Part shown: one piece after another, positions 41,414 through 51,747 of the stretch
Position numbering within the stretch: position 1 is the stretch's first letter
Layout: every line of letters begins with the position of its first letter
Position numbers and translations under genes: made by a program
Notes under the pieces: generated by a model
Told to the model about the DNA's origin: nothing
The model's database searches: none
The model's input: only the letters and a program-made list of their open reading frames with translations
Assembly: GCF_014217855.1 (NCBI RefSeq)
Contig: NZ_CP059059.1
Coordinates: 1,736,001-1,800,000, forward strand
DNA length: 64,000 nucleotides
Direction of reading: 5' to 3'
Source: Synechococcus sp. HK01-R
GTDB lineage: Bacteria; Cyanobacteriota; Cyanobacteriia; PCC-6307; Cyanobiaceae

Positions 41414-43037
41414 CGGCTGCGAGGCAGGCCCGGCGGGTGATCGCCATCATCGTGAGCGTGGGGCTCTGCCAGGCGGAGCTTGTCCAACAGGCGCCATCCA
41501 CCACCAGCACATTCGGGCAGCGCCAGAGGCGGTTCCAGCGATCCACGACACCCTCCTCTTCTTTGGCGGCCATCGCTGCGCCTCCGACTTCGTGGATGTA
41601 GTACCCGGGTGGTGCAGCTCCGGCTCCAAGGGCCGCGGACCGGCGCAGCAGAGGCTCAATCAGTGGAGCCTTCACCAGGTCGGTGAGGGGCAGCATGCGT
41701 CCACCGGCAGCGCTGATCGCTTCTCCCATGCTGTGGTGCATGTGTTCAACCATGGCTTGTTCGTTCGCTCGCCAGTGGCAGTCGATCGTCACGGTTGGGG
41801 TACCCCAGCGGTCCGGGGGACCAGTGAGTGTGACTTGATTTCTTGGATCCGGTAGGACCTCTCCGTGGCCGATCAGGAAGCCCAGACGATGCTCTGGAAT
41901 CCGCTTGAGCAGCGCTGGAGGATCGAATCGATTGATGGCACCCCAGAGTCCATAGCCTCTGAGCACCCTTTGGCCACCTCTCTGGGCTAATTCCTGTCCG
42001 AAGGGAATGAAAAAGCTGCCCGCGCCTGAAAGGGCCTCTGCGCTTCCCGACTTGCCCGGTCCACAGCTCGGCATGGCGAAGAATCGACAGGTGGAGACGT
42101 GGTCCATGAGGCGCTGGCCCAGCCGGCCAGATGGATCCACAAAACCATCGCTGCTCTGTTGCTCTTCCGACTGCAGCAGCAGACGAACGGTCTGAATCGT
42201 TGAGGCGCAGAGCACGATCAGCTTGGCTTCCAGCCTGCGGCGGCTGCCATCGCTCCGATTCACGCAGATCACTGCTTCGGCTCGGTCGCGACTGCGGTTG
42301 AGTTCGAGCCGTTCCACTCGCTCCCCGCAGAGCAGTTCGACCCGTCCGCTGGCTAGTGCCTCCTTGAGGCTGCTGCCAGGGCTGCTGGATCGAGGCCAGG
42401 CCCCATCCCGCTTGCGGTGATGGGGGCCGAAGCCGCGCGATGGCATCCACGGATAGCCAAGCTCTTTCTGCACGCAGGAGGCGAACTGCTGCTCCTCAGC
42501 GGTGGAGGGCAGGGGTTCGGTTGCCCAGCCATCGGGGACTTGGCTCAGGCCATTGCGGGCCCCGTGAACGCCCAATCGTCGCTCGAGCTCGGTGTAGTGC
42601 TCGTCGAGATCCTCGTGCTGGATCGGCCAGTCGAGCCCCGCGCCATCCCGTTGGCTGGCCTTGAAATCAGCATCGGAGAGCCTCAGCGTGATCCCCCCCC
42701 ACGTCAGGCTCCGCCCTCCCATCTGGTCACCTCGGGTCCAAAGAAACGGCCGATCGGGTGGATGGCTGTAAGGGTTGTCCTGTTCGTCGATGAACAGATC
42801 AGGGTTGTGTTTCCAGTAGCCCGGATGCTGGCTCTGGCGACGATGTCGACCGCTGCTCAGCCCGGCCAATCGGCGCAGCATGTTCTGTGGTTCTGCTCCC
42901 AGCGCCTGCTTGGCATCCAGTGAGGGCCCCGCCTCGATCACGAGAACTCGTAGGCCTGCTTCCGCAAGGGTGAGGGCCGCAACGCCGCCGGTGGCTCCAG
43001 AGCCAACCACGATTGCCTCCCATGGGCGAAGCTCCAC
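41394..43037 (-). CDS. GMC family FAD oxidoreductase
   Basis: The 547-residue product has the GMC oxidoreductase layout: the dinucleotide motif AIVVGSGATGGVAALTLAEAGLRVLVIEAG at the start, GGRSLTWGGITLRLS, IVLCASTIQTVRLLL, and the C-terminal block HEVGGAAMAAKEEEGVVD followed by NVLVVDGACWTSSAWQSPTLTMMAITRRA with the active-site pair region. Such enzymes oxidise alcohols or sugars. I set the start at GTG 43037, just before the FAD motif; the frame is open to a TTG at 43103, where a TTGACA promoter-like hexamer sits instead. Function beyond the fold is unknown. Confidence 0.88.
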   Translation of the reverse strand: MELRPWEAIVVGSGATGGVAALTLAEAGLRVLVIEAGPSLDAKQALGAEPQNMLRRLAGLSSGRHRRQSQHPGYWKHNPDLFIDEQDNPYSHPPDRPFLWTRGDQMGGRSLTWGGITLRLSDADFKASQRDGAGLDWPIQHEDLDEHYTELERRLGVHGARNGLSQVPDGWATEPLPSTAEEQQFASCVQKELGYPWMPSRGFGPHHRKRDGAWPRSSSPGSSLKEALASGRVELLCGERVERLELNRSRDRAEAVICVNRSDGSRRRLEAKLIVLCASTIQTVRLLLQSEEQQSSDGFVDPSGRLGQRLMDHVSTCRFFAMPSCGPGKSGSAEALSGAGSFFIPFGQELAQRGGQRVLRGYGLWGAINRFDPPALLKRIPEHRLGFLIGHGEVLPDPRNQVTLTGPPDRWGTPTVTIDCHWRANEQAMVEHMHHSMGEAISAAGGRMLPLTDLVKAPLIEPLLRRSAALGAGAAPPGYYIHEVGGAAMAAKEEEGVVDRWNRLWRCPNVLVVDGACWTSSAWQSPTLTMMAITRRACLAAVRPGND

Positions 43038-43157
43038 CTCAGATCTGGTTAATCCTTGCCTAGTTCTACTCTCCTGCCAAGGAATGCTCCTTTTGGCTGT
43101 CAATCCTTACAAGCGGAGTGTTGCGCTACAGCAAGAGCGAAACCGTTGCTGACCAAT

Positions 43158-43180
43158 AAAAAAGGGGCCCTGTTGGACCC
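43158..43180 (-). terminator. terminator of initiator tRNA gene
   Basis: On the minus strand GGGTCC-AACA-GGGCCC forms a 6-base stem (with one G-T pair), followed by C and TTTTTT. It lies 36 bases past the tRNA 3' end and should end its transcript. Confidence 0.75.
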
Positions 43181-43185
43181 AGTGA

Positions 43186-43204
43186 CCATCAATGTTCTTG
43201 ATGG
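43186..43204 (-). other. hairpin in the tRNA 3' trailer
   Basis: CCATCAA and TTGATGG form a perfect 7-base stem with a 5-base loop, between the tRNA 3' end and its terminator. It probably belongs to the precursor trailer and may guide 3' processing. Confidence 0.5.
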
Positions 43205-43215
43205 TTTTAATGATG

Positions 43216-43292
<77 letters not shown>

Positions 43293-43348
43293 TCGACTTG
43301 TTCATCATACAACTTGGTGTTGAAGGACACTGGTACAGCAGGATCTCT

Positions 43349-44344
43349 TCAGCCTTCTTGAAAGCGCAGGGAACCCTCAACCTCGAGCTGAACCCCTGGG
43401 CTAATGATCAGGACCTGCTCCTCGAGCTCTTGAAGCCCCGTTGGTGTCAGCCAGTCCAGCTGCCTGAGCAAATGCAGTGCCACAGCCTGTTTGGCGCGAC
43501 GGCTGCCGTCTTCAACCTTGATCGCCACTCCAAGCCCCTCACCAATCCGGCTAAGGCATTGAACGCCTTCTGCCCCTCCTTTGCTCAGCACCTGGCTGTG
43601 GGAGCGGCGCATTAATTCGGTATCAAACCGACCTTCGCCTGCCACGAGGTCAGGATGGGCCAACATCGCCCTGGAAATCTGTTCGAGCTCCGTTCGGGTG
43701 GAGGCGCCGAGGTGGGCATAGAGCAAGGCCATCTGGGCGAGTTGCAGGCGCAGTGTTGGCGCTCCACAGTCGTCCCGTGCTGCCACCATCTCCGCCGAGG
43801 GCAGGCCCAGCAGTTCAGCCACCCGCCGATGGATCTCCACCTGGATCGGGTGGTCACCCTGGAGATAGCTCTCCGTTGGCCAGCCCATCTTCCGGCAGGT
43901 GGCGAGGAAGGCAGCGTGTTTACCGGAACAGTTGTGCTCTAGAGGGCTGCTTGCACCCTCCGGCACTGGACATTGCAGCTGGCTTGCATCCAGTTCCGCA
44001 TTCCAAAGCAGTCGGAAGGCCTCCCGGGCATGGGTGGGAGTGCCGGCATGGGACGCGCAGCTGATCGCCAGACCCCGCTCCCCGCAGTTGAATTGTTCGG
44101 CTGCACCGCTGCTGAGCAGTGGCATGGCCTGAAAGGGTTTGAGCGCTGAACGAATAAAGGTCTCGTAATCAGCGCGACCTGCCCGCATCAGAATGCGGCC
44201 GCGATGGTCGCAGACCACAGCATGAACCCGATGGATCGACTCGAGGCTGCCGCCCCGTTTGAGGCGCACCTCAAGCGGGGATGGGCCACTGCTGGAGAGG
44301 CCGCCACTGCCAAATGCTGCGGGTAAGGCCATGGCCGACGGCAC
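43349..44344 (-). CDS. L-asparaginase, Rhizobium AnsA type
   Basis: The 331-residue product matches the thermolabile asparaginase family of the Rhizobium etli type: SALKPFQAMPLLSSGAAEQF, ISCASHAGTPTHAREAF, SSPLEHNCSGKHAAFLATC and VAARDDCGAPTLRLQLAQMALLYA. It hydrolyses asparagine to aspartate and ammonia. The first residues are Ser/Gly/Pro-rich (about 25), so a slightly later start (Met5) is possible. No signal peptide. It is downstream of the CGLD27-like gene on the same strand (8 bases apart), likely one operon with it. Confidence 0.9.
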   Translation of the reverse strand: MPSAMALPAAFGSGGLSSSGPSPLEVRLKRGGSLESIHRVHAVVCDHRGRILMRAGRADYETFIRSALKPFQAMPLLSSGAAEQFNCGERGLAISCASHAGTPTHAREAFRLLWNAELDASQLQCPVPEGASSPLEHNCSGKHAAFLATCRKMGWPTESYLQGDHPIQVEIHRRVAELLGLPSAEMVAARDDCGAPTLRLQLAQMALLYAHLGASTRTELEQISRAMLAHPDLVAGEGRFDTELMRRSHSQVLSKGGAEGVQCLSRIGEGLGVAIKVEDGSRRAKQAVALHLLRQLDWLTPTGLQELEEQVLIISPGVQLEVEGSLRFQEG

Positions 44345-44352
44345 GGAATGCT

Positions 44353-44847
44353 TCAGAGAGCCTGGCAGAGACTGGCTCCAAAGAGCAGAAGCCCTGTGAT
44401 CCAGGCCATGGAGCGGGCCAGGCGTCCGAGGATCGGTCGGACTTCGTGTCTGGCCATCAAGAGGTCACGCTCTCTCCAGGCCAGCGGCTTCTCCCAGACC
44501 TGACCGTCATACCAGCCAGACTCCTCATATTCGACCTGCTCAGCGAGCAAGCGTTTGTGCACATAGCTCCAGCCAAGCCACTGGCGCATGAGCAGCAGCA
44601 TTGGAAGCACGAGGGCAGCCACGCTGCCGGCGGCAATCAACCGTGGCAGATCATTCCTGAGCGTCCAGCTCCCACTGGCGACAAGGAGGGTGAATGGAAC
44701 GCAGAGGAACCAGCTGATCAGCAGAGCACGGCCAAGTCCACGAGTTTCTTCGGTTGGCCAGGTGAAGAACCAAGACCTGGCGAGTTGCTGAAACTCCTCT
44801 TGGGGACGTTGTTCTGGAGGAACTGGACAGGCGCTGGTGCTGGCCAT
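44353..44847 (-). CDS. CGLD27 (DUF1230) family membrane protein
   Basis: The 164-residue product starts with the family hallmark CPVPPEQRPQEEFQQLARSWFFTWPTEE, then two membrane helices (ALLISWFLCVPFTLLVASG and LIAAGSVAALVLPMLLLM), and a cytoplasmic stretch SYVHKRLLAEQVEYEESGWYDGQVW, ending in a third helix (WITGLLLFGASLC). The family is conserved in cyanobacteria and chloroplasts and has been linked to iron-deficiency response in plants and algae. It lies 9 bases upstream of the asparaginase gene. Confidence 0.9.
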   Translation of the reverse strand: MASTSACPVPPEQRPQEEFQQLARSWFFTWPTEETRGLGRALLISWFLCVPFTLLVASGSWTLRNDLPRLIAAGSVAALVLPMLLLMRQWLGWSYVHKRLLAEQVEYEESGWYDGQVWEKPLAWRERDLLMARHEVRPILGRLARSMAWITGLLLFGASLCQAL

Positions 44848-44884
44848 CGTTGGATTTCGGTAGGCCTGGATCGAAGGTCGAGGA

Positions 44885-45283
44885 TCAGCTGCCCTGATCC
44901 GACCCAGACGCTACGAAGCTTCGCCGTTCGCCGTGACCCCAGAAGGCTTCGAGGTCGTAATAGCCCCGCTCTCCGGGTTGGAGGATGTGCACGATCAGCT
45001 CGCCGTAGTCGAGCAAGGCCCAGCGCCCCTCATTGATCCCCTCCTTGCGGAGGGGGAGGCGACCGGCCTCAAGCTCAAGGCGGTCTTCGACGGAACGAGC
45101 GATTGCTCGCACTTGCACATCGCTCTGCCCACCAGCGATCACCAGCCAGTCGGCCAAGCTCGAGACTTCATCCACCCGAATCATCTCGATGTCGGTGGCT
45201 TTGCGGTCATCACAGGCATCCGCCGCAAGTTCCGCCAGCTGGTGACTGTCTAAAGCCGCCACTGCGGAATTGGCTTCATCCAT
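44885..45283 (-). CDS. rsfS: ribosomal silencing factor
   Basis: RsfS binds ribosomal protein uL14 and blocks subunit joining when nutrients are low. The 132-residue product shows AELAADACDDRKATDIEMIRVDEVSSLADWLVIAGGQSDVQVRAIARSVEDRL and the terminal WALLDYGELIVHILQPGERGYYDLEAFWG, both typical. ATG 45283 overlaps the stop of the DUF3318 gene by 8 bases, so translation is probably coupled. The frame upstream is open but belongs to the neighbouring gene. A C-terminal tail of about 12 residues is non-conserved. Confidence 0.94.
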   Translation of the reverse strand: MDEANSAVAALDSHQLAELAADACDDRKATDIEMIRVDEVSSLADWLVIAGGQSDVQVRAIARSVEDRLELEAGRLPLRKEGINEGRWALLDYGELIVHILQPGERGYYDLEAFWGHGERRSFVASGSDQGS

Positions 45284-45911
45284 AAACGTTCTCGCTGCTA
45301 ACAGATTGACGTGAACCCTGTTGCTGGGCCATTTCAGCCCTTGCCTTCCCTGCACTCTTGCGCAGAGCCTCAAGCCGATCTTCGTAGAAACTGCGCTTCT
45401 TCTTCTTGCGGGTCTGCTCGATCAGATCTTTCAGAGCTCCTCCCAGGCTTTTGTAAGCATTTGGAACGCTGTATCCAAAACGGCAAGCAAGATCGATCGC
45501 CCGCTCGTCAGCGGCGATCGCATCGCGCAGACGCTTCTCAGCATTGTTCTTGAGGTACAGGCGGTAGCCGGCGAAGCCGGAGAGACCAAGGGCCATCAGC
45601 AAAAGAAGCCCGTCCTGAACCCACAACTCTCCAATGGCGCCCCCAAGGCCAATGGCGAGGGCCGCCATCTCCCAGCCATCCCTGGGAATCGTGTCGTTCT
45701 GTACACGACCGACTTCGTGCCAGAAGAGCAGGTTGCGGTGATCGAGAGCCAAGTTGTCCCAGGATTCGAGATCCACCTGGATCTCCACCTCATCCCGGCC
45801 AATCTCTTCCAGCGTGATGAGTGGAGGTTCTACGGCTGCTGCCGCCTCCACGAACACCCAGCTCTGCATCTCCGGGGGCAGCAGCCCCTTCAGGCGCTGG
45901 AGCTCGCTCAT
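45276..45911 (-). CDS. DUF3318 family protein
   Basis: The 211-residue product has the cyanobacterial DUF3318 layout: SELQRLKGLLPPEMQSWVFVEAAAAVEPPLITLEE, then RNLLFWHEVGRVQND (a HExx-like block, though not a full zinc-protease motif), two membrane helices (ALAIGLGGAIGELWV and LLLLMALGLSGFAGYRLYL), and a basic tail (QTRKKKKRSFYEDRLEAL). ATG 45911 was chosen from the usual MSELQRLK start. It overlaps rsfS by 8 bases and is divergent from carB across 134 bases. Function unknown. Confidence 0.85.
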   Translation of the reverse strand: MSELQRLKGLLPPEMQSWVFVEAAAAVEPPLITLEEIGRDEVEIQVDLESWDNLALDHRNLLFWHEVGRVQNDTIPRDGWEMAALAIGLGGAIGELWVQDGLLLLMALGLSGFAGYRLYLKNNAEKRLRDAIAADERAIDLACRFGYSVPNAYKSLGGALKDLIEQTRKKKKRSFYEDRLEALRKSAGKARAEMAQQQGSRQSVSSENVYG

Positions 45912-46045
45912 GATCTCAATTCTGCTTCCAGATCCATTCACGCTAGCGACTTGACCCCTCAGTCAGGCCCCGCTGTGACGTGGATCCCTCCGATGAGGGT
46001 CGACAGCATGGGAGGCTTAACAGGTTTGCCTATCTCCAGAGGCCC

Positions 46046-49000
46046 ATGCCCCGGCGGTCTGATCTGCGTCGCATTCTGCTGCTGGGTTCAGGTCCGATCG
46101 TGATCGGTCAGGCCTGCGAGTTTGATTACTCCGGCACCCAGGCCTGCAAGGCCCTGCGGGCCGATGGATTTGAGGTTGTTCTGGTCAATTCCAACCCCGC
46201 CTCGATCATGACCGATCCGGACATGGCGGATCGGACCTATGTCGAGCCTCTGACGCCTGAGGTGGTGACGCGGGTGATCGAACGAGAGCGACCGGATGCC
46301 CTCTTGCCAACGATGGGCGGTCAGACCGCCCTCAACTTGGCTGTGGCCTTGGCTGAGAACGGAACCCTGGACCGTTTTGGGGTTGAACTGATCGGTGCAG
46401 ATCTGCAGGCAATTCGCAAGGCCGAGGATCGGCAGCTCTTCAAGCAAGCCATGGAGCGGATCGGCGTCAAGGTCTGCCCCTCAGGCATCGCTTCAAGCCT
46501 CGAGGAAGCGGATGCTGTTGGCGCAGCAATCGGCAGTTATCCACGGATCATTCGACCAGCCTTCACTCTTGGGGGCAGCGGTGGCGGCATCGCCTACAAC
46601 CCAGAGGAATACGCGGCGATTTGCAAAAGCGGCCTTGAGGCCAGCCCTGTGTCGCAAATTCTGATTGAGCAGTCTCTTCTCGGTTGGAAGGAATTTGAGC
46701 TCGAAGTCATGCGGGATCTGGCAGACAACGTTGTGATTGTCTGCAGCATCGAAAATCTGGATCCGATGGGTGTGCATACCGGTGACTCGATCACCGTGGC
46801 ACCGGCTCAAACCCTGACCGATCGGGAGTATCAGCGGCTGAGGGATCAGTCGATCGCGATTATTCGAGAGATCGGTGTTGCCACCGGCGGCAGCAACATC
46901 CAATTCGCCATCAACCCCGCCGATGGCGATGTGGTGGTGATTGAAATGAATCCTCGCGTGAGCCGTTCTTCGGCTCTCGCCAGTAAAGCCACCGGGTTCC
47001 CGATCGCCAAGATCGCTGCTCGTTTGGCGGTGGGATACACCCTCGACGAAATCCTCAACGACATCACCGGTAAGACGCCGGCTTGTTTTGAGCCGACGAT
47101 CGATTACGTCGTGACCAAAATCCCACGGTTTGCTTTTGAGAAATTCCGTGGTTCCCCTGCGGTGCTCACCACGGCGATGAAATCCGTGGGTGAAGCCATG
47201 GCCATCGGTCGCTGTTTCGAAGAATCGTTCCAGAAGGCGTTGCGATCTCTTGAAACGGGGCTTGCAGGTTGGGGCTGTGATCGTTCAGAGCCGTCCTTCA
47301 CGTCCGCTGAACTGGAACGCAGCCTGCGCACACCTTCTCCAGATCGGATCTTGGCTGTGAGGTCAGCGATGGTTGCCGGTCGCTCGGATGAGGAGATCCA
47401 TCAGCTCAGCAAAATCGATCCCTGGTTCCTGGCCAAGCTGCGCAGGTTGATCGAAGCCGAACAACGACTTCTTCAGGGCCGCAGCTTCGATCAGATCAGT
47501 GCAGAGTCGCTCTTGGAGCTCAAGCAGCTTGGCTATTCCGATCGTCAGATTGCTTTCGCTACCAGCACCAAAGAACTCGAGGTGCGAAGTCGGCGGGAAT
47601 CCCTCGGGGTGATCCCTGTGTTCAAAACGGTGGACACCTGCGCGGCCGAATTTGCCTCCACGACTCCGTATCACTATTCGACCTATGAGCGGCCGGTCCA
47701 GAGGCTCTCAGCCGATGGCGCCCTTGAGCTTTTATCTCCGGCATCTGAGGTGCTGCCCGAGCAACGACGCAAGGTGATGATTCTTGGCGGTGGGCCCAAT
47801 CGGATTGGGCAGGGAATTGAATTCGATTACTGCTGTTGCCACGCCTCCTTTGCTGCCCAGGAGCGTGGCTTTGCCACGGTGATGGTGAACAGCAATCCAG
47901 AGACTGTCTCCACCGATTACGACAGCAGTGACCGTCTCTATTTCGAACCGCTCACCCTCGAAGATGTGCTCAATGTCATTGAGGCAGAGCGGCCAGAAGG
48001 CGTGATTGTTCAGTTTGGTGGCCAGACCCCTCTCAAGCTGGCCCTGCCGTTGCTCGATTGGCTGGATAGTCCTCGGGGCAGAACGATCGGTACCCGGATT
48101 CTCGGCACCTCACCAGGCTCGATCGATCGAGCTGAAGACCGGGAACAGTTCGAGGCGATTTTGCGTCAGCTGGAGATTCGTCAACCTCGCAATGGCCTCG
48201 CCCGCAGTGAGGAAGAGGCACGTCGTGTCGCAGCGTCCGTTGGTTACCCCGTTGTGGTCCGCCCTTCTTATGTGCTGGGTGGGCGCGCGATGGAGGTGGT
48301 CTTTGATGAGTCGGAGCTCGATCGCTACATGGTTGAGGCTGTGCAGGTGGAGCCCGAGCACCCTGTACTCATCGATCAATACCTTGAAAACGCGATCGAG
48401 GTGGATGTTGATGCCCTCTGTGATTCCAGCGGATATGTTGTGATCGGAGGACTGATGGAGCACATCGAGCCGGCGGGAATTCACTCCGGTGATTCCGCCT
48501 GCTGCTTGCCCTCTGTGTCGCTCGGGGCTGAGGCTCTCACTGTCATTCGTCAATGGACCGAGGCGCTTGCTCTCGCCCTTCAAGTGCAGGGACTGATCAA
48601 TCTGCAGTTCGCCGTTCAGCGTGATGGCAACGGTGAGGAGGTGGTTTACATCATTGAGGCCAATCCAAGGGCATCGCGCACGGTGCCTTTTGTGGCCAAG
48701 GCCACTGGTCAGCCTCTGGCCAGGATCGCCACCCGCCTGATGACTGGAGAAACCCTCGCGGATGTTGGCGTAGTGGAGGAGCCCAAGCCGCCTCTCCAAG
48801 CGGTGAAGGAGGCGGTACTGCCTTTCCGTCGTTTCCCTGGCGCCGATTCCCTTCTGGGTCCGGAGATGCGTTCCACCGGCGAGGTGATGGGCTCCGCTGG
48901 CGGCTTTGGGATGGCCTATGCCAAGGCGGAACTGGCTGCCGGTGATGGGCTCCCAACGGCCGGCACCGTGTTCCTCTCAACCCATGACCGGGATAAACAG

Positions 49001-49369
49001 GCCCTGGTTCCCGTCGCTGCACGATTGATTGAACTGGGCTTTCAGCTCACTGCAACGGCCGGCACCGCCAAGGTGCTGAGCGCCGCAGGCTTGCAGGTCA
49101 CCCCTGTGCTGAAAGTGCATGAAGGTCGTCCCAACATCGAAGACCGGATTCGCTCCGCCGGGGTTCAGCTGGTGATTAACACCCCCATTGGTCGGCAGGC
49201 GGCCCATGACGACCGCTACATCCGTCGAGCAGCGCTCGATTACAGCGTGCCAACCGTCACCACCCTGGCCGGAGCGCGGGCAGCGGTGGAGGGGATCGCC
49301 GCCCTTCAGCAGCAACAGCTGGAGATTCATGCCCTCCAGGATGTGCATGCTGGCGCGACTGGCCGTTAG
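46046..49369 (+). CDS. carB: carbamoyl-phosphate synthase large subunit
   Basis: The 1107-residue subunit makes carbamoyl phosphate from ammonia (from CarA), bicarbonate and two ATP, for arginine and pyrimidines. The two homologous halves are visible: [27 protein letters not shown] at the start and [27 protein letters not shown] near residue 580, each with an ATP-grasp domain (for example [16 protein letters not shown] and [16 protein letters not shown]). The C-terminal methylglyoxal-synthase-like domain ([24 protein letters not shown]) binds allosteric effectors. ATG 46046 begins just before the conserved start; earlier in-frame codons add residues without family likeness. carA is not in the window. 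Confidence 0.98.
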   Translation: MPRRSDLRRILLLGSGPIVIGQACEFDYSGTQACKALRADGFEVVLVNSNPASIMTDPDMADRTYVEPLTPEVVTRVIERERPDALLPTMGGQTALNLAVALAENGTLDRFGVELIGADLQAIRKAEDRQLFKQAMERIGVKVCPSGIASSLEEADAVGAAIGSYPRIIRPAFTLGGSGGGIAYNPEEYAAICKSGLEASPVSQILIEQSLLGWKEFELEVMRDLADNVVIVCSIENLDPMGVHTGDSITVAPAQTLTDREYQRLRDQSIAIIREIGVATGGSNIQFAINPADGDVVVIEMNPRVSRSSALASKATGFPIAKIAARLAVGYTLDEILNDITGKTPACFEPTIDYVVTKIPRFAFEKFRGSPAVLTTAMKSVGEAMAIGRCFEESFQKALRSLETGLAGWGCDRSEPSFTSAELERSLRTPSPDRILAVRSAMVAGRSDEEIHQLSKIDPWFLAKLRRLIEAEQRLLQGRSFDQISAESLLELKQLGYSDRQIAFATSTKELEVRSRRESLGVIPVFKTVDTCAAEFASTTPYHYSTYERPVQRLSADGALELLSPASEVLPEQRRKVMILGGGPNRIGQGIEFDYCCCHASFAAQERGFATVMVNSNPETVSTDYDSSDRLYFEPLTLEDVLNVIEAERPEGVIVQFGGQTPLKLALPLLDWLDSPRGRTIGTRILGTSPGSIDRAEDREQFEAILRQLEIRQPRNGLARSEEEARRVAASVGYPVVVRPSYVLGGRAMEVVFDESELDRYMVEAVQVEPEHPVLIDQYLENAIEVDVDALCDSSGYVVIGGLMEHIEPAGIHSGDSACCLPSVSLGAEALTVIRQWTEALALALQVQGLINLQFAVQRDGNGEEVVYIIEANPRASRTVPFVAKATGQPLARIATRLMTGETLADVGVVEEPKPPLQAVKEAVLPFRRFPGADSLLGPEMRSTGEVMGSAGGFGMAYAKAELAAGDGLPTAGTVFLSTHDRDKQALVPVAARLIELGFQLTATAGTAKVLSAAGLQVTPVLKVHEGRPNIEDRIRSAGVQLVINTPIGRQAAHDDRYIRRAALDYSVPTVTTLAGARAAVEGIAALQQQQLEIHALQDVHAGATGR

Positions 49370-49395
49370 GGTCCACTTCAGCGAAGACGTTCACC

Positions 49396-50076
49396 GTGAC
49401 CATTGCCACCACCTCCCTGCCGGCCCAGGGTTCTGACTGCCGCGACGCCTTCCGTGCTGCCTACGAGAATCGCTACACATGGGATCCAGGTTTCCCCGGT
49501 TACGAGGGGCGCTGTGTCTGGATCCAGGCAGAGCGCACGGTCGAGGGCTCCTTCAAGGTTGGTGCTGACTTAAAGGCCGCTGTTGAAGGGGTGGATGATC
49601 CTGAGGTGGCGAAGGCGATCAACTCCCAGCTCTGGGAGGTGGCGATTCATCGGGTGCGGCGCAGTTTTGATCAGGTGCATGGAGAGAACACCTTCACCGC
49701 GGGCGACAACAGTGCCGAAGGGCTGGAAGTGATCGTCGGTGGCAAGAACAGTGGAGATCGCTATCGCATTCGTGATCGCGTCGTGACCATGGTCCATCGC
49801 CACATTCATGGAACCGTGGTGACGATTCACACGGGCTCCATCACCGAAACCGGTTCTGGTTATCTCAGTCACACCTACACCAGTGCCTATGCCGATCCCG
49901 CCACCGGTGCACCGAGGGGAGGCCTGAGCCGTTTCACCGACACCTTTGTCACCCTTCCGGGTTCTGGACTCTGGGTTCTCCAGGAGCGGGTCGTGGCTGT
50001 GGAGGCCCATGGCGAGACTCCCGCCTCCGAACAGACCTTCCGCTTCCTGGATTGCCAGGTTCTTCAGGCAGCTTGA
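49396..50076 (+). CDS. DUF3386 family protein
   Basis: The 226-residue product matches the cyanobacterial DUF3386 pattern: CRDAFRAAYENRYTWDPGFPGYEGRCVW, INSQLWEVAIHRVRRSFDQVHGENTFTAGDNSAEGLEVIVGGKNSGDRYRIRDRVVTMVHRHIHGTVVTIHT, and GYLSHTYTSAYADPATG. No signal peptide or membrane helix is visible. It follows carB after 26 bases and may be cotranscribed with it. Function unknown; often associated with photosynthetic organisms. Confidence 0.85.
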   Translation: MTIATTSLPAQGSDCRDAFRAAYENRYTWDPGFPGYEGRCVWIQAERTVEGSFKVGADLKAAVEGVDDPEVAKAINSQLWEVAIHRVRRSFDQVHGENTFTAGDNSAEGLEVIVGGKNSGDRYRIRDRVVTMVHRHIHGTVVTIHTGSITETGSGYLSHTYTSAYADPATGAPRGGLSRFTDTFVTLPGSGLWVLQERVVAVEAHGETPASEQTFRFLDCQVLQAA

Positions 50077-50141
50077 TTGCTCTTCAGGATTTCTTCGCTT
50101 GAATCGACAGATCGTCTGATCGCAGCAGGACCTGTCGCAGC

Positions 50142-51470
50142 ATGGAGTTTCTGAACACTCTGAACGGATGGGTCTGGGGGCCAATCACCCTGGGACTCAT
50201 CGGGTTCACCGGCCTCTATCTGATGGTGGGGTTGCGGTTCATGCCCCTGCGCCGCATTGGCTTTGCTGTGCGGGCGATGGTTGATTCGATCCGACACACC
50301 GAGGGTGAAGGTGATGTGAGTGCGTTTCAGGGCCTGATGACGGCTCTGGCAGCCACAATCGGCACCGGAAATGTGGCTGGTGTTGCCACAGCCATTGGTG
50401 TCGGTGGTCCGGGTGCTGTGTTTTGGATGTGGCTTGTGGCCCTCCTGGGTACGGCCACGAAATACGGCGAGTCACTTTTGGCTGTGCATTTCAGGGAAAC
50501 CGATGCGCTCGGAGAGCATGTCGGTGGGCCGATGTATGCGATCCGTCACGGGCTTGGTCGCCACTGGGGCTGGCTGGCCACCGCCTTTGCTGTCTTCGGA
50601 ACCCTCGCCGGCTTCGGGATCGGTAATGGGGTGCAGGCCCATGAGCTGGCCAATGCGCTGGATGACTACGGCATCCCTGCCCTGGCCACCGGGGTGGTGA
50701 TGGCCGTGATCACCTTCGCTGTGATTATTGGCGGTATCGAGCGCATTGGCCGGGTGGCGGCTGTGGTGGTGCCGTTCATGGCCGTGCTCTATGTGCTCGG
50801 TGCCCTGATGATCTTGCTCGGCCATCTGGCGGAGATTCCCGCTGCCCTGGGGTTGATTCTTCGTGATGCCTTCACCGGCGAGGCTGCGGCTGGAGGTGTG
50901 GTCGGGGTGGTGATTCAAAAGGGCATCGCCCGAGGCGTTTTCTCCAACGAGGCGGGGTTGGGTACAGCTCCGATCGCCCAGGCCGCTGCTCGCCCAGGTG
51001 ATCCGGTTCTTCAGGGAGCGGTGGCGATGCTTGGCACGGTGATTGACACCTTGATCATCTGCACGATGACGGCTTTGGTCATCGTGATCAGTGGTGCCTA
51101 TGGCGAAGGGTTGGCTGGTGTTGACATGACCAAGGCCGCCTTTGTCTGGGGGATCCCCGCTGGCGATCATCTCGTTGCTATCGCCACCATGCTGTTCACG
51201 GCCACGACGATCCTGGGTTGGGGGTATTACAGCGAACGCTGCTTGGAATTCTTGGTTGGAGTTGGTGCTCCTCTGCGGATCTTCCGCTTCGTTTGGGTTG
51301 CGGTTGTGGTGATTGGTGCCGTGGCCAGCTTTGAGACCGTGTGGACCGTCGCCGACATCCTCAACGGGTTGATGGCCCTTCCCAATTTGGTGGCTTTGTT
51401 GCTGCTGTCGCCGGTGGTCTTCAGACTCACCGGCGAGTATCGATTCAGTTCTCGTCAGGAAGCGGAGTGA
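50142..51470 (+). CDS. alanine/glycine:cation symporter (AGCS) family
   Basis: The 442-residue membrane protein has about ten or eleven helices and the family blocks SAFQGLMTALAATIGTGNVAGVATAIGVGGPGAVFWMWLVALLGTATKYGESLLAVHFRE, GGPMYAIRHGLGRHWGWLAT, and RGVFSNEAGLGTAPIAQAAA. It takes up alanine or glycine with sodium. An unusual feature of the family, the GTGNVAG motif, is intact. The 3' end overlaps the convergent DUF6447 gene by 26 bases. It lies 65 bases after the DUF3386 gene. Confidence 0.93.
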   Translation: MEFLNTLNGWVWGPITLGLIGFTGLYLMVGLRFMPLRRIGFAVRAMVDSIRHTEGEGDVSAFQGLMTALAATIGTGNVAGVATAIGVGGPGAVFWMWLVALLGTATKYGESLLAVHFRETDALGEHVGGPMYAIRHGLGRHWGWLATAFAVFGTLAGFGIGNGVQAHELANALDDYGIPALATGVVMAVITFAVIIGGIERIGRVAAVVVPFMAVLYVLGALMILLGHLAEIPAALGLILRDAFTGEAAAGGVVGVVIQKGIARGVFSNEAGLGTAPIAQAAARPGDPVLQGAVAMLGTVIDTLIICTMTALVIVISGAYGEGLAGVDMTKAAFVWGIPAGDHLVAIATMLFTATTILGWGYYSERCLEFLVGVGAPLRIFRFVWVAVVVIGAVASFETVWTVADILNGLMALPNLVALLLLSPVVFRLTGEYRFSSRQEAE

Positions 51471-51681
51471 CGCTCTTGAGGCGTTCATTCATTTGCATGG
51501 CCATCGACTGACGACCCACGGCCAAGACCTTCAGGGTGTCTTCGTGCATCCGCAGCTGGGCATCGGCCACCTGCATGCCACGGACGAGTTCCTTGAGCTC
51601 ATCGGGAAGGGCATTGAGGTCGTAGCGCTTGCCCTCAAAGGTGAGCACGGGGTTTTGGTTGTCTCCTGTGGAGCTAGTCAT
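51445..51681 (-). CDS. DUF6447 family small protein
   Basis: The 78-residue product fits the family of short cyanobacterial proteins containing VLTFEGKRYDLNALPDELKELVRGMQVADAQLRMHEDTLKVLAVGRQSMAMQMNERL. It is soluble and helical, with no known function. It is convergent with the AGCS gene, overlapping by 26 bases. Upstream on the same strand is the ABC exporter gene, 66 bases away, so it may lie on the end of that transcript. Confidence 0.8.
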   Translation of the reverse strand: MTSSTGDNQNPVLTFEGKRYDLNALPDELKELVRGMQVADAQLRMHEDTLKVLAVGRQSMAMQMNERLKSVTPLPDEN

Positions 51682-51747
51682 TTTGAGGTTCTCGTCAGTC
51701 CTGAGGTTGATCCTTGGATCGTGCAGATTTTAAGGGCTCTTGCCCTG